Translations under genes and position numbers: made by a program
Notes under the pieces: generated by a model
What the model saw: the letters and a program-made list of their open reading frames with translations, nothing else
Told to the model about the DNA's origin: nothing
Database searches by the model: none
Shown here: one piece after another, positions 47,273-55,900 of the stretch
How the letters are laid out: every line of letters begins with the position of its first letter
Numbering within the stretch: the first letter of the stretch is position 1
Source of the DNA: Gimesia sp.
GTDB lineage: Bacteria; Planctomycetota; Planctomycetia; Planctomycetales; Planctomycetaceae
Assembly: GCF_040219335.1 (NCBI RefSeq)
Contig: NZ_JAVJSQ010000005.1
Coordinates: forward strand, 377,501 to 441,500
Reading direction: 5' to 3'
Length of the DNA stretch: 64,000 bases

Positions 47273-47683
47273 ATGGATCGTGAATACTGTGAAATCGAGG
47301 CCTTCTATGACGGTGACTGTCCGCTCTGCCTGCGGGAAGTCAACCTGCTGAAGCGTTTCGATCGCCGCCACAAGATTCACTTCACTGATATTGCTGCAGA
47401 GGACTTTGATCCAGCAGTTTATGGGAAAACGCAGGCTGAATTTATGGATGAGATGCACGGACGTCTCCCCGACGGTACCTGGATCAGTGGAGTTGAAGTA
47501 TTTCGTCGTCTCTACTCGGCAATTGGTTGTCGCTGGCTCGTGGCTCCGACCCGCTTGCCGGGCATCTCACACAGTCTCAATTATCTCTACAGACATTTCG
47601 CCCGTTACAGGTTAAAATTAACAGGGCGCTGTCAGCAGGGGCAGTGTACAGTGAAGCCGTCTCAAGATAAGGTTCATTCATGA
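47273..47683 (+). CDS. DUF393 (DCC) thiol-disulfide oxidoreductase-like protein
   Basis: A 136-residue protein with the defining 'FYDGDCPLCLREVNLLKRFD' motif (Cys16 and Cys19) and 'IHFTDIAAEDFDP'. The thioredoxin-like family is of uncertain function and is frequent next to membrane-lipid or light-response genes. It begins the operon downstream of the sigma gene; its stop overlaps the next start by four bases. Confidence 0.88.
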   Translation: MDREYCEIEAFYDGDCPLCLREVNLLKRFDRRHKIHFTDIAAEDFDPAVYGKTQAEFMDEMHGRLPDGTWISGVEVFRRLYSAIGCRWLVAPTRLPGISHSLNYLYRHFARYRLKLTGRCQQGQCTVKPSQDKVHS

Positions 47684-49014
47684 AAATTGCCATCATTGGT
47701 AGCGGCATTTCCGGTTTGACGGCTGCCTGGTTTCTGCATCGACAGCACGATGTCACGATCTTCGAAGCGAATAACTACATCGGCGGACACACCAACACGA
47801 TCGAAGTCGATCTGGAGGGGGAGGAACATCCCGTCGACACCGGGTTCATTGTTTTTAACCACCAGACCTACCCGAACTTCACCCGCATGCTGGACCGACT
47901 GGAAATCACTTCACAGCCGACCAGGATGAGTTTCAGTATGAAGTGTGAACGAACCGGGCTCGAATACCGGGGCGCCGATCTGAATGGCTTTTTCGCTCAG
48001 CGAAAGAATCTGTTCAACCCTCGCTTCTTTAAACTCCTGAGTGATATTTTTCGTTTCAACAAACAATCGCTGGCCCTGCTTGAATCGGATAACGATACCC
48101 TGACGGTCGGCGAATACCTCATGCGTGAGAACTACTCCCGCGAATTCATCGATCAGTACTTTCTCCCCATGGGGTCGGCGATCTGGTCCTGCCCGGTAGG
48201 CACTTTCGAACAGTTTCCCATTCGCTTCATCGTGGAGTTCTATCGCAACCATGGCATCCTGGCGATCCGGGAACTGCCTGAGTGGCGTGTGGTTTGTGGC
48301 GGTTCACACCAATATGTCAAAGCGATCACCGCCGACTTTCGAGAGTCAATCCGTCTGCAGACCCCAATTCGCGCTGTCAGGCGTCTCTCGAAAGGTGTGG
48401 AAGTAACTCCGGTCAATGGTGCTCCTGAAGAGTTCGATCACGTGATTTTCGCCTGCCACAGTGATCAGGCTTTGAAAATCCTCGGAAGCGACGTACATCC
48501 GGTCGAACGCGAACTGCTCTCCGCATTCCCCTATGAACCGAATATTGCCCAGCTGCATACCGACACAAGCGTTCTGCCCCGCAGTGAACGTGCCTGGGCC
48601 TGTTGGAATTACTTCATGCCCCGCGGCGAGAATCGCAAAGCAACAATTACCTACAACATGAATCAGCTGCAGAGCCTCGACTCGCAGCATACGTTCTGTG
48701 TGACACTCAATGGTGAAGAGCGGGTCGATTCTTCCAGGGTCATTCGTCGTATCGAGTATGCCCACCCCATCTTTACGATCGAACGGGCTGAGACCCAGCG
48801 GCGTCACGCGGAAGTGATCAATCAGCGAAATACATCGTTTTGTGGTGCCTACTGGGGCAACGGATTTCACGAGGATGGCGTTAACAGTGCCCTGGCGGTC
48901 TGCCGAACTTTACTGGAAACAGAAGACATATGGAAAGCGGAATCTACACCGGCTGGGTTCGACACAGACGACTTAAACCCGTCGAACACAGCTTTCGCAA
49001 TCGAATCTTCCTGA
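47680..49014 (+). CDS. FAD-dependent amine-oxidase-type oxidoreductase
   Basis: A 444-residue flavoprotein. Start 'KIAIIGSGISGLTAAWFLHR' is the dinucleotide-binding motif; 'GGHTNTIEVDLEGEEHPVDT' with the following 'GFIVFNHQTYPNFTRML' is typical of the NAD(P)/FAD oxidoreductases that neighbour DUF1365 and CFA-synthase genes. In Rhodobacter-like furan-fatty-acid loci a related flavoprotein desaturates a methylated acyl chain, so a role in lipid desaturation or oxidation is a fair guess. The coding end overlaps the DUF1365 gene by 85 bases. Confidence 0.87.
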   Translation: MKIAIIGSGISGLTAAWFLHRQHDVTIFEANNYIGGHTNTIEVDLEGEEHPVDTGFIVFNHQTYPNFTRMLDRLEITSQPTRMSFSMKCERTGLEYRGADLNGFFAQRKNLFNPRFFKLLSDIFRFNKQSLALLESDNDTLTVGEYLMRENYSREFIDQYFLPMGSAIWSCPVGTFEQFPIRFIVEFYRNHGILAIRELPEWRVVCGGSHQYVKAITADFRESIRLQTPIRAVRRLSKGVEVTPVNGAPEEFDHVIFACHSDQALKILGSDVHPVERELLSAFPYEPNIAQLHTDTSVLPRSERAWACWNYFMPRGENRKATITYNMNQLQSLDSQHTFCVTLNGEERVDSSRVIRRIEYAHPIFTIERAETQRRHAEVINQRNTSFCGAYWGNGFHEDGVNSALAVCRTLLETEDIWKAESTPAGFDTDDLNPSNTAFAIESS

Positions 49015-49727
49015 TGTACCTTGATCTGGATGAACTCGATTCCGTGTTCGAGGGACGCTGGTGCTGGTCTACCCGTCGTCCGGCTCTGGCCCGGTTTCGC
49101 AGAGCCGATCATCTGGGCGATCCAACCCAACCACTGGGAGAATCGATTCGCAACTTTGTGGCAGAGCAGGGCTATTCCCGACCCGAGGGGCCGATTCGCC
49201 TGCTCACGCATTTGCGGTATTTCGGATTTGTGATGAACCCGGTCTCTTTCTACTACTGTTTTAATCGTGCAGGCACAGACTGGGAAACCGTCGTCGCGGA
49301 AGTGAACAACACGCCCTGGGGAGAACGGCACTGTTATGTGATTTCGCGGAAACAACTGGAAGCAAACGGGGACGATCAATTGATGCAGAAGGTTTTTCAT
49401 GTTTCTCCCTTCATGCCTCTGGATATGCAGTATGGCTGGAAACTGACAGAGCCCCAGCAAAAGCTGACCGTTCATATCGATAACTATCGTGAAAGTGAAA
49501 AAGTATTTGACGTAACGATGCAACTGGAACGTCGGGAGATCACAACCCGTAACCTGTGGCAGGTCCTGCTGACTTATCCGCTGATGACCTGGTACGTGTT
49601 TGCGGCGATCTACTGGCAGGCACTCCGCCTGTGGTGGAAGAAGGTTCCCTTTTATCCCCATCCCAGACATCTCTCGGCCACAGACAATCAAATTACAGGC
49701 ACAGAGCCCAACGCGAGGACCTCATGA
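48930..49727 (+). CDS. DUF1365 family protein
   Basis: A 265-residue protein with the family start 'ESGIYTGWVRHRRLKPVEHS' and 'IRLLTHLRYFGFVMNPVSFY', plus 'HVSPFMPLDMQYGW'. DUF1365 is found next to CFA-synthase-like genes in many bacteria and has no settled activity. Its start lies 85 bases inside the preceding gene in another frame; the N-terminal motif shows that this long overlap is real and not a wrong start. Stop and next start overlap by four bases. Confidence 0.9.
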   Translation: MESGIYTGWVRHRRLKPVEHSFRNRIFLMYLDLDELDSVFEGRWCWSTRRPALARFRRADHLGDPTQPLGESIRNFVAEQGYSRPEGPIRLLTHLRYFGFVMNPVSFYYCFNRAGTDWETVVAEVNNTPWGERHCYVISRKQLEANGDDQLMQKVFHVSPFMPLDMQYGWKLTEPQQKLTVHIDNYRESEKVFDVTMQLERREITTRNLWQVLLTYPLMTWYVFAAIYWQALRLWWKKVPFYPHPRHLSATDNQITGTEPNARTS

Positions 49728-51034
49728 GTACCATCAACGAATCCCCCGAGCTGACCTGGAACGCAACTGCGTCTGCCGGTCTCATGGACACGACCTGCCG
49801 CACACTGTTATTAAAGAAATTACAGTCAATGCAGCACGGCCGGATAACCCTCATCGATGGAGAGCAGGAGCAGCATTTCGGCGATCCGGATGCCGGCTTA
49901 CGAGCCGTTGTCCTGGTGCAGAATCCCCGCTTCTACCGTCGGGCTGTCCTCGAGGGAGGCCTGGGCATTGCACAATCATTGATCGACGGTGACTGGTCCT
50001 GTCAGAATCTGACGGCACTGGTGCGGATCTTCATTCGCAACCTGGAAGTCACCGATCGCTTTGAATGGGGGATGGCCTGGTTCCGACAATGTGCCGCCCG
50101 GCTGGGGCACTGGCTCAGAAGAAATACACGCCTCGGAGCGGCCCGCAACATTCATGCACACTACGATCTGGGGAATGATTTTTACCGGCTCTTCCTGGAT
50201 GAAACCATGAGCTATTCCTGTGGTGTCTTCGAACAGGAGACCGACACCATGCAGGAAGCCTCTTTGAATAAGCTGGACCGCGTCTGCCGGAATCTCAATC
50301 TGAAACCGGGCGATCATCTGCTGGAGATTGGCACGGGCTGGGGAGGGCTGGCCGTGCATGCCGCTCAGTATTATGGCTGTCGGGTGACGACCACTACCAT
50401 TTCACAGGAGCAGTATAATCTGGCGGCCGAACGAGTTGATGCCGCCGGACTCACGGATCGCGTAACACTGCTGCTGAAAGACTACCGCGATCTGGAAGGA
50501 CAGTACGATAAACTGGTTTCGATCGAAATGATTGAAGCAGTCGGTGCCGAGTTCTTCGAGACGTATTTTCAGAAGTGCTCAGACCTGCTCAAGCCGGATG
50601 GCATGATGTTGCTGCAGGGAATCGTAATCAAGGATCAGCGGTTCAAAGAATATCTCAAAAGCGTGGATTTCATCCGCCGCTACATATTCCCGGGAGGCTG
50701 TCTCCCTTCCGTGGCTGCGATCCTGGAAACAACATCGCGGGTAACCGATTTCCGACTCCTGCAACTGGAAGACATCGCTCCCCACTATGCCCAGACACTG
50801 CGCTGCTGGCGGGAAGCCTTTCATGAGCGGATCGACGCGGTCCGCGCGCAAGGCTATTCCGAATCATTCATTCGCATGTGGGATTATTATTTCTGTTACT
50901 GCGAAGCCGCTTTCGAGGAGCGTCAGTGTAACACGGTACAGATGCTGCTTGCTAAGCCGTCCTGCCGTTTCGATCCTGTACGTCATCATGCACTTCGCGA
51001 CTTGACCAAAGAAGCTGAGGAGGTGCTCGCTTGA
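49724..51034 (+). CDS. Cyclopropane-fatty-acid synthase-like SAM methyltransferase (copy 1)
   Basis: About 436 residues. After an N-terminal lipid-binding part come 'NIHAHYDLGNDFYRLFLDET' and 'MSYSCGVFEQETDTM', then SAM motif 'LLEIGTGWGGLAVHAAQYYG' and 'KLVSIEMIEAVGAEFF', all CFA-synthase hallmarks. It would methylate the double bond of a phospholipid acyl chain to give cyclopropane or branched-methyl products. The ATG at 49724 overlaps the DUF1365 stop; a longer frame from 49556 lies inside that gene and is rejected. Confidence 0.9.
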   Translation: MSTINESPELTWNATASAGLMDTTCRTLLLKKLQSMQHGRITLIDGEQEQHFGDPDAGLRAVVLVQNPRFYRRAVLEGGLGIAQSLIDGDWSCQNLTALVRIFIRNLEVTDRFEWGMAWFRQCAARLGHWLRRNTRLGAARNIHAHYDLGNDFYRLFLDETMSYSCGVFEQETDTMQEASLNKLDRVCRNLNLKPGDHLLEIGTGWGGLAVHAAQYYGCRVTTTTISQEQYNLAAERVDAAGLTDRVTLLLKDYRDLEGQYDKLVSIEMIEAVGAEFFETYFQKCSDLLKPDGMMLLQGIVIKDQRFKEYLKSVDFIRRYIFPGGCLPSVAAILETTSRVTDFRLLQLEDIAPHYAQTLRCWREAFHERIDAVRAQGYSESFIRMWDYYFCYCEAAFEERQCNTVQMLLAKPSCRFDPVRHHALRDLTKEAEEVLA

Positions 51035-51825
51035 ATCCCTGGTGGATGATTCTGATCGGCGGGGCAGGCATGTCTGCTGTAATGGGAGTTCTCTGGTTGC
51101 TCCAGAAGCGAACCGGGGATGCAGGCATCGTTGATGTCGCCTGGGGCATGGGCGTCGGCTTGCTCAGTCTGTTTTTTGTCTGGGGAAGTGTGGAAGGCGA
51201 TTTGACCAGGCGGATCATTGTCGCGACGTTGGCTCTGCTCTGGTCTTTAAGACTCAGTGGTTACATACTCTATCGCGTCTTAACCATGCCCGAAGACGGG
51301 CGTTATCAGACCCTCAAAGAGAAATGGGGAACCGCCGCCCAGGGAAAACTTTTCTGGTTCTATCAACTCCAGGCAGTCGGCAGTCTGCTGTTTGCCCTGC
51401 CGATGTTGTTGGCAGCCCAGAGTATGGCTCCGCTGGGATTTCTTGATTATATTGGAATCGTGATCTGGTTTGCTGCTATCTCAGGGGAACTCATTGCCGA
51501 TCAGCAGCTGTCCCGATTTCGTTCAGATCCGCACCAGACGGGGCAGGTCTGTCAGCGCGGACTCTGGCACTATTCCCGGCACCCGAATTACTTTTTTGAA
51601 TGGCTGCACTGGTGGGCCTACGTCTGTCTGGCCATCCAGTCGCCCTGGGGCTGGCTGACAATTCTCGGTCCAATCCTGATGCTGCATTTCATCCTCAATG
51701 TGACGGGAATTCCTCCTACGGAAGCCCAGGCCATCAAGAGCCGGGGCGAAGCCTATCGCGAATATCAGCGGACCACGAGTGCCTTCTTTCCCTGGCCTCC
51801 TAAATCAAAACAGGTGACAACATGA
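51031..51825 (+). CDS. DUF1295 membrane protein (steroid-5-alpha-reductase-like)
   Basis: A 264-residue protein with about six hydrophobic segments and the C-terminal 'GLWHYSRHPNYFFEWLHWWA' signature of DUF1295/ isoprenylcysteine-methyltransferase-like enzymes. The proposed TTG start overlaps the preceding stop (TTGA) and has GAGGAGG eight bases upstream; an ATG 15 bases later is the alternative. Related proteins reduce double bonds of lipids with NADPH. It lies between two CFA-synthase-like genes, which fits lipid modification. Confidence 0.87.
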   Translation: MNPWWMILIGGAGMSAVMGVLWLLQKRTGDAGIVDVAWGMGVGLLSLFFVWGSVEGDLTRRIIVATLALLWSLRLSGYILYRVLTMPEDGRYQTLKEKWGTAAQGKLFWFYQLQAVGSLLFALPMLLAAQSMAPLGFLDYIGIVIWFAAISGELIADQQLSRFRSDPHQTGQVCQRGLWHYSRHPNYFFEWLHWWAYVCLAIQSPWGWLTILGPILMLHFILNVTGIPPTEAQAIKSRGEAYREYQRTTSAFFPWPPKSKQVTT

Positions 51826-52931
51826 AAACTGACATGCTGGTGAATCTGGCCATTGAATGTGTGGAGCGGGGCTGGGTTCCCGACAGTCTGGTCCGACGTG
51901 CCATTCGTAGACTCTGCAGCAAACGGCTCGATAGCCTGGATGGGGGGAGTCCTGCCGCGGATGCAGAGAATCGACGTGCTTTCGTCGAGGCTGCCCTGCA
52001 GAGCCCGATTGCCCTGGTTCCGGAAAAGGCGAACGAACAACATTACGAAGTGCCTGCCGCGTTTTATGAGCAGGTGCTCGGAGCGCGGCGAAAGTATAGC
52101 TGTTGTTACTGGCCGGAAGGAGTGACGACCCTCGACGAAGCCGAGGTCGCCGCTTTGAAAGAGAGCTGCCTGCATGCAGAGCTTGAAGATGGCATGCAGA
52201 TCCTGGAACTGGGCTGCGGCTGGGGCTCGTTGACGCTCTGGATCGCTGAGCATTATCCTCAAAGTCATATCACCGCTGTTTCGAATTCTCATTCTCAACG
52301 GGTTGCGATCGAACAAATGGCGCGGGAAAGAGGCTATGCAGACCGCGTGAATGTGATCACTGCAGACATGAACGATTTCGAACCCGATCAAAAGTTCGAC
52401 CGCGTGGTCTCAGTAGAGATGTTCGAACACATGCGGAATTATGCCCGCCTGTTAAATCGCATTTCCGACTGGCTGGTCGACGATGGAAAACTCTTCGTAC
52501 ATATTTTCTGCCATCGAAACTATGTCTACGAATTCAGTGACAAGAATGCAGACGACTGGATGGCCCGGCACTTCTTTACCGGGGGGATCATGCCCGCCGA
52601 TGACTGGTTTTCCCACTTCCAGCAAGACATGCAGGTCGAACAGCAGTGGCGCTGGAACGGTCGTCACTATCAGCTGACGTCTGAAGCCTGGCTGGAGAAT
52701 CTGGACCAGCGCAGCGCTAAAGTCCTGCCGATCCTGGCAGAAACTTATGGGACACAGCAGGCTCACCGCTGGTGGATGCGCTGGCGTCTGTTTTTCCTCG
52801 CGGTCGCGGAACTGTTCGGCTACCAGTCCGGTGAAGAGTGGTATGTCTCACACTATCTGCTGAGTAAAACGAAGGTGAAGCATGATACCCCGTCACTTCC
52901 TGACAAAGTGACGGAACATTCTCTGCATTAA
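51822..52931 (+). CDS. Cyclopropane-fatty-acid synthase-like SAM methyltransferase (copy 2)
   Basis: A 369-residue protein with 'NEQHYEVPAAFYEQVLGARR' and 'KYSCCYWPEG', SAM motif 'ILELGCGWGSLTLWIAEHYP' and 'DRVVSVEMFEHMRNYARLL'. It is of the shorter CFA type, clearly different from copy 1 at 49724, with Glu of the bicarbonate-binding region conserved as EMFEH. The start overlaps the DUF1295 stop by four bases. It is the last gene of the operon and converges with the hybrid kinase gene, 10 bases apart. Confidence 0.9.
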   Translation: MKTDMLVNLAIECVERGWVPDSLVRRAIRRLCSKRLDSLDGGSPAADAENRRAFVEAALQSPIALVPEKANEQHYEVPAAFYEQVLGARRKYSCCYWPEGVTTLDEAEVAALKESCLHAELEDGMQILELGCGWGSLTLWIAEHYPQSHITAVSNSHSQRVAIEQMARERGYADRVNVITADMNDFEPDQKFDRVVSVEMFEHMRNYARLLNRISDWLVDDGKLFVHIFCHRNYVYEFSDKNADDWMARHFFTGGIMPADDWFSHFQQDMQVEQQWRWNGRHYQLTSEAWLENLDQRSAKVLPILAETYGTQQAHRWWMRWRLFFLAVAELFGYQSGEEWYVSHYLLSKTKVKHDTPSLPDKVTEHSLH

Positions 52932-52941
52932 AACAGGGATA

Positions 52942-55900
52942 TTATTCGCCCTCTGTGGACATCCCCTGCAGATCTTCTCTGACTTGGGGAAGTTCCTGCA
53001 GACAACGTTGCATTTCGATGGAGAGTTCATCGATCAATGCATCAATGTTTTCCAGGTGGTCCTCTGTGCCTGTTTGCTCGATTTCCTGTGACAACTGTTG
53101 CAGGGAGGCTGCACACAGAATACTGGTAGCTCCCTTGAGCGAGTGCGCTGCTTCAGCCACGCCTCGCGCATTGCCCTGATCTGCATACTCGCGAATATGT
53201 GCCACACGTGTTTCACCTGAGCTTTCCAGTTCCTCCACCAACGATTCAATCAGTTCCAGATTGCCGCAGCAAAGCTCAATCAATGCAGCTGTATCTATGA
53301 CGCGGTCACTGTCGATTTCGCGATCAGAAGAGACGACCGTTTCAGTTTTCGCAGATATCGTATGCTGGTGTGATGCTTTCCTGGCAAGGTACTGATCGAG
53401 CAGCTTTCTGAGCTGCGCTTTCTGCACGGGTTTACTGATGTAGTCATCCATGCCGGCTTCCAGGCAGCGTTCCCGGTCTCCTTTGATCGCATTCGCAGTG
53501 AGTGCCACAATGGGGAGGTGCCCTTCAAGCTCCCCTTGCTGTTCCATTTCACGAATTTGGCGAGTGGCTTCCAGCCCGTCCAGTTCCGGCATCTGACAGT
53601 CCATCAGTACCAGATCGTAATTGTGTTGTTTGACTGCTTCGATTGCTTCCAGTCCATTGACCGCTGTATGGCAGAGGCACCCGAACTGCTTCATCAACTC
53701 GGTGACATACATCTGGTTGATGTTGTTGTCCTCGGCCAGCAGAACCGTCGTTGCCGACAGAAATGCGTGTGCTTCCGCCTCCTGATGCGCATCGAGATCC
53801 TGTATGCGAGGCAGGCAGGACTCCTGTTGATACAGATTGCAGAGTACCTCATACAGCTTGTGTCGATTCAGTGGTTTGTGCAACAGGGCAGCAGCGCCAC
53901 TCTCCTGCAGTTCGCTGGCGTTAAGATGTGTTTCCGGCGAACGTGAGATCAGAATGACCCTGGGATCTGAGTCCTTGAGTTCGTGGGCCAGAACCCTGCC
54001 ACTCAGGTCCGGCAGTTCCAGATCGGTCATCACCAGGTCAATGATCTCTTGGTTGTCGTGTGCCCGTTCCAGAATCGAAAGGGCTTCCGCGACAGATACG
54101 GCGAGGTCTGTTTTAAGTCCCCATTCTTTGGCGAAATCGTGCAGGATCTGCAGGCACTTTTGATTGTCGTCGACGATCAGGACCCGTTTCCCAGCCAGCG
54201 GTGAGCGAATCGGGAGTGCCACCGAAGTGGGCGAGATGATTTCAAAGGGAATCTCAAACCAGAAGGTCGAACCTGCGCCTTCCTGGCTTTCGATACCAAT
54301 TGAACCCCCCATTAATTCGACCAGGTTGCGGGAGATGACCAGCCCCAGACCACTGCCGCCATAATTGCGTGTGGTCGAAGCATCGACCTGCGTAAATGAC
54401 TGGAAAAGGCGGTCCATTTTATCTTCAGAGATACCAATCCCCGTATCACTCACGGTGAAGCGGATTGTGATCTGTTGGGGCTCCTGTTCGATGGCTTCCG
54501 CACGCACGGAAACTTCACCTGTTTCAGTAAACTTGATTGCGTTGCCAACAAGGTTCACCAGTACCTGCCGTAGTCGATAACTGTCTCCCTTAAGAATCAG
54601 TCGCGTGGCTGGATCAATAGAACAGGGAAGCTCCAGACCTTTCTCAGCAGCCCGCCAGACCATGGTGCTCATGGTGTCCATCAGCAGCTTTTCGACGTCG
54701 AACTGATGCAGATCCAGGTCCAGTTTGCCGGCTTCGATTTTGGAGAAGTCGAGAATATCATTGATCAGGCCCAGCAGCGACTCACCACTGTTCCGGCAGG
54801 CATCGACGAAGTCCTGCTGCTGCCGGTTCAGGTTTGTACCGGCCAGTAATTCTGTCATGCCGATCACTCCATTGAGTGGCGTACGCAACTCGTGACTCAT
54901 ATTGGCCAGGAAATCACTCTTGGCCCGGCTCGCTTCTTCCGCGGCCTGTTTGGCGTCTTTCAGTTTTTCTTCGGTCTCTTTCTGCGCGGTGGCATCCAAA
55001 ACGAAACAGAGACAGAGATCCTCCGCTTCATCCAGGCGCGTCATACCCAATACTACGGGAACGCGACTGCCATCTTTACGGTAGTATTCTTTTTCGATCG
55101 GTTTTGCTGCACCGGTTTCCAGCATTTCCTGCAACACTTCCTGGTCGCGCTGCTGCCATTCTGTCGGCGTCAGCTCCTGGCAGTTGATCAGCCCGGCTTC
55201 CAGGTCGTCGGCAGTATAACCCAGAATGCGGAGCAGTTCGTCATTCGCCTGTTCGACACTGCCGTCAAAGCGACAGGTCATGATTCCCAGGATATCGGCC
55301 TGTCTCAATTTGCTGAACTGAGAATTGGCCATTCGCAGGGCGAACTCCGACTGTTTACGGGCCGTCACATCGACCTGGGTGGCGATGAAGTTCAGCAGGA
55401 TGTCATCGTCATCGAGCACCGGATCGATCTTGAGTTCGATCCAGTACTCGCGTCCGTCGCGATCGTAATTCACAATTTCCGTCGCGATGCTTTCTTTTTT
55501 CTGCAGGCTGTCTCTGATGCTGGTAATCGTATCTGAGTTCGCTTCCGGACCACGTAAAATATCACAGAGGTGCTGTTCCATCACCTCGTTGAGCGTGTAA
55601 CCACTCAGCGAGGTAAAGGCATCATTGACCCATTCAATATTACCCTGGGCGTCGGAGATGATCACCGAATGCTTGGTTTTACTGGCAACCAGAGACAGTT
55701 TTTTGACCTTCTGGTGATACATCTGCAATGCTTTATCGGCTTCTTTTCGCCCCTGGATATTCTCGATCAGGAAGATGAAGTGCCGTGGTTCTCCAGTTGG
55801 CAGACGGACCAGTGAAACGGTCATGTTCGTCCAGACGACCGCTTGATCCTGTGTAAGATATCGTTTTTCAACCGAGTAGGAATCGATTTCACCTGCCAGT

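Noticed and set aside
54892-55536. Plus-strand open frame of 214 codons
   Set aside because: Antisense to the PAS region of the hybrid kinase.
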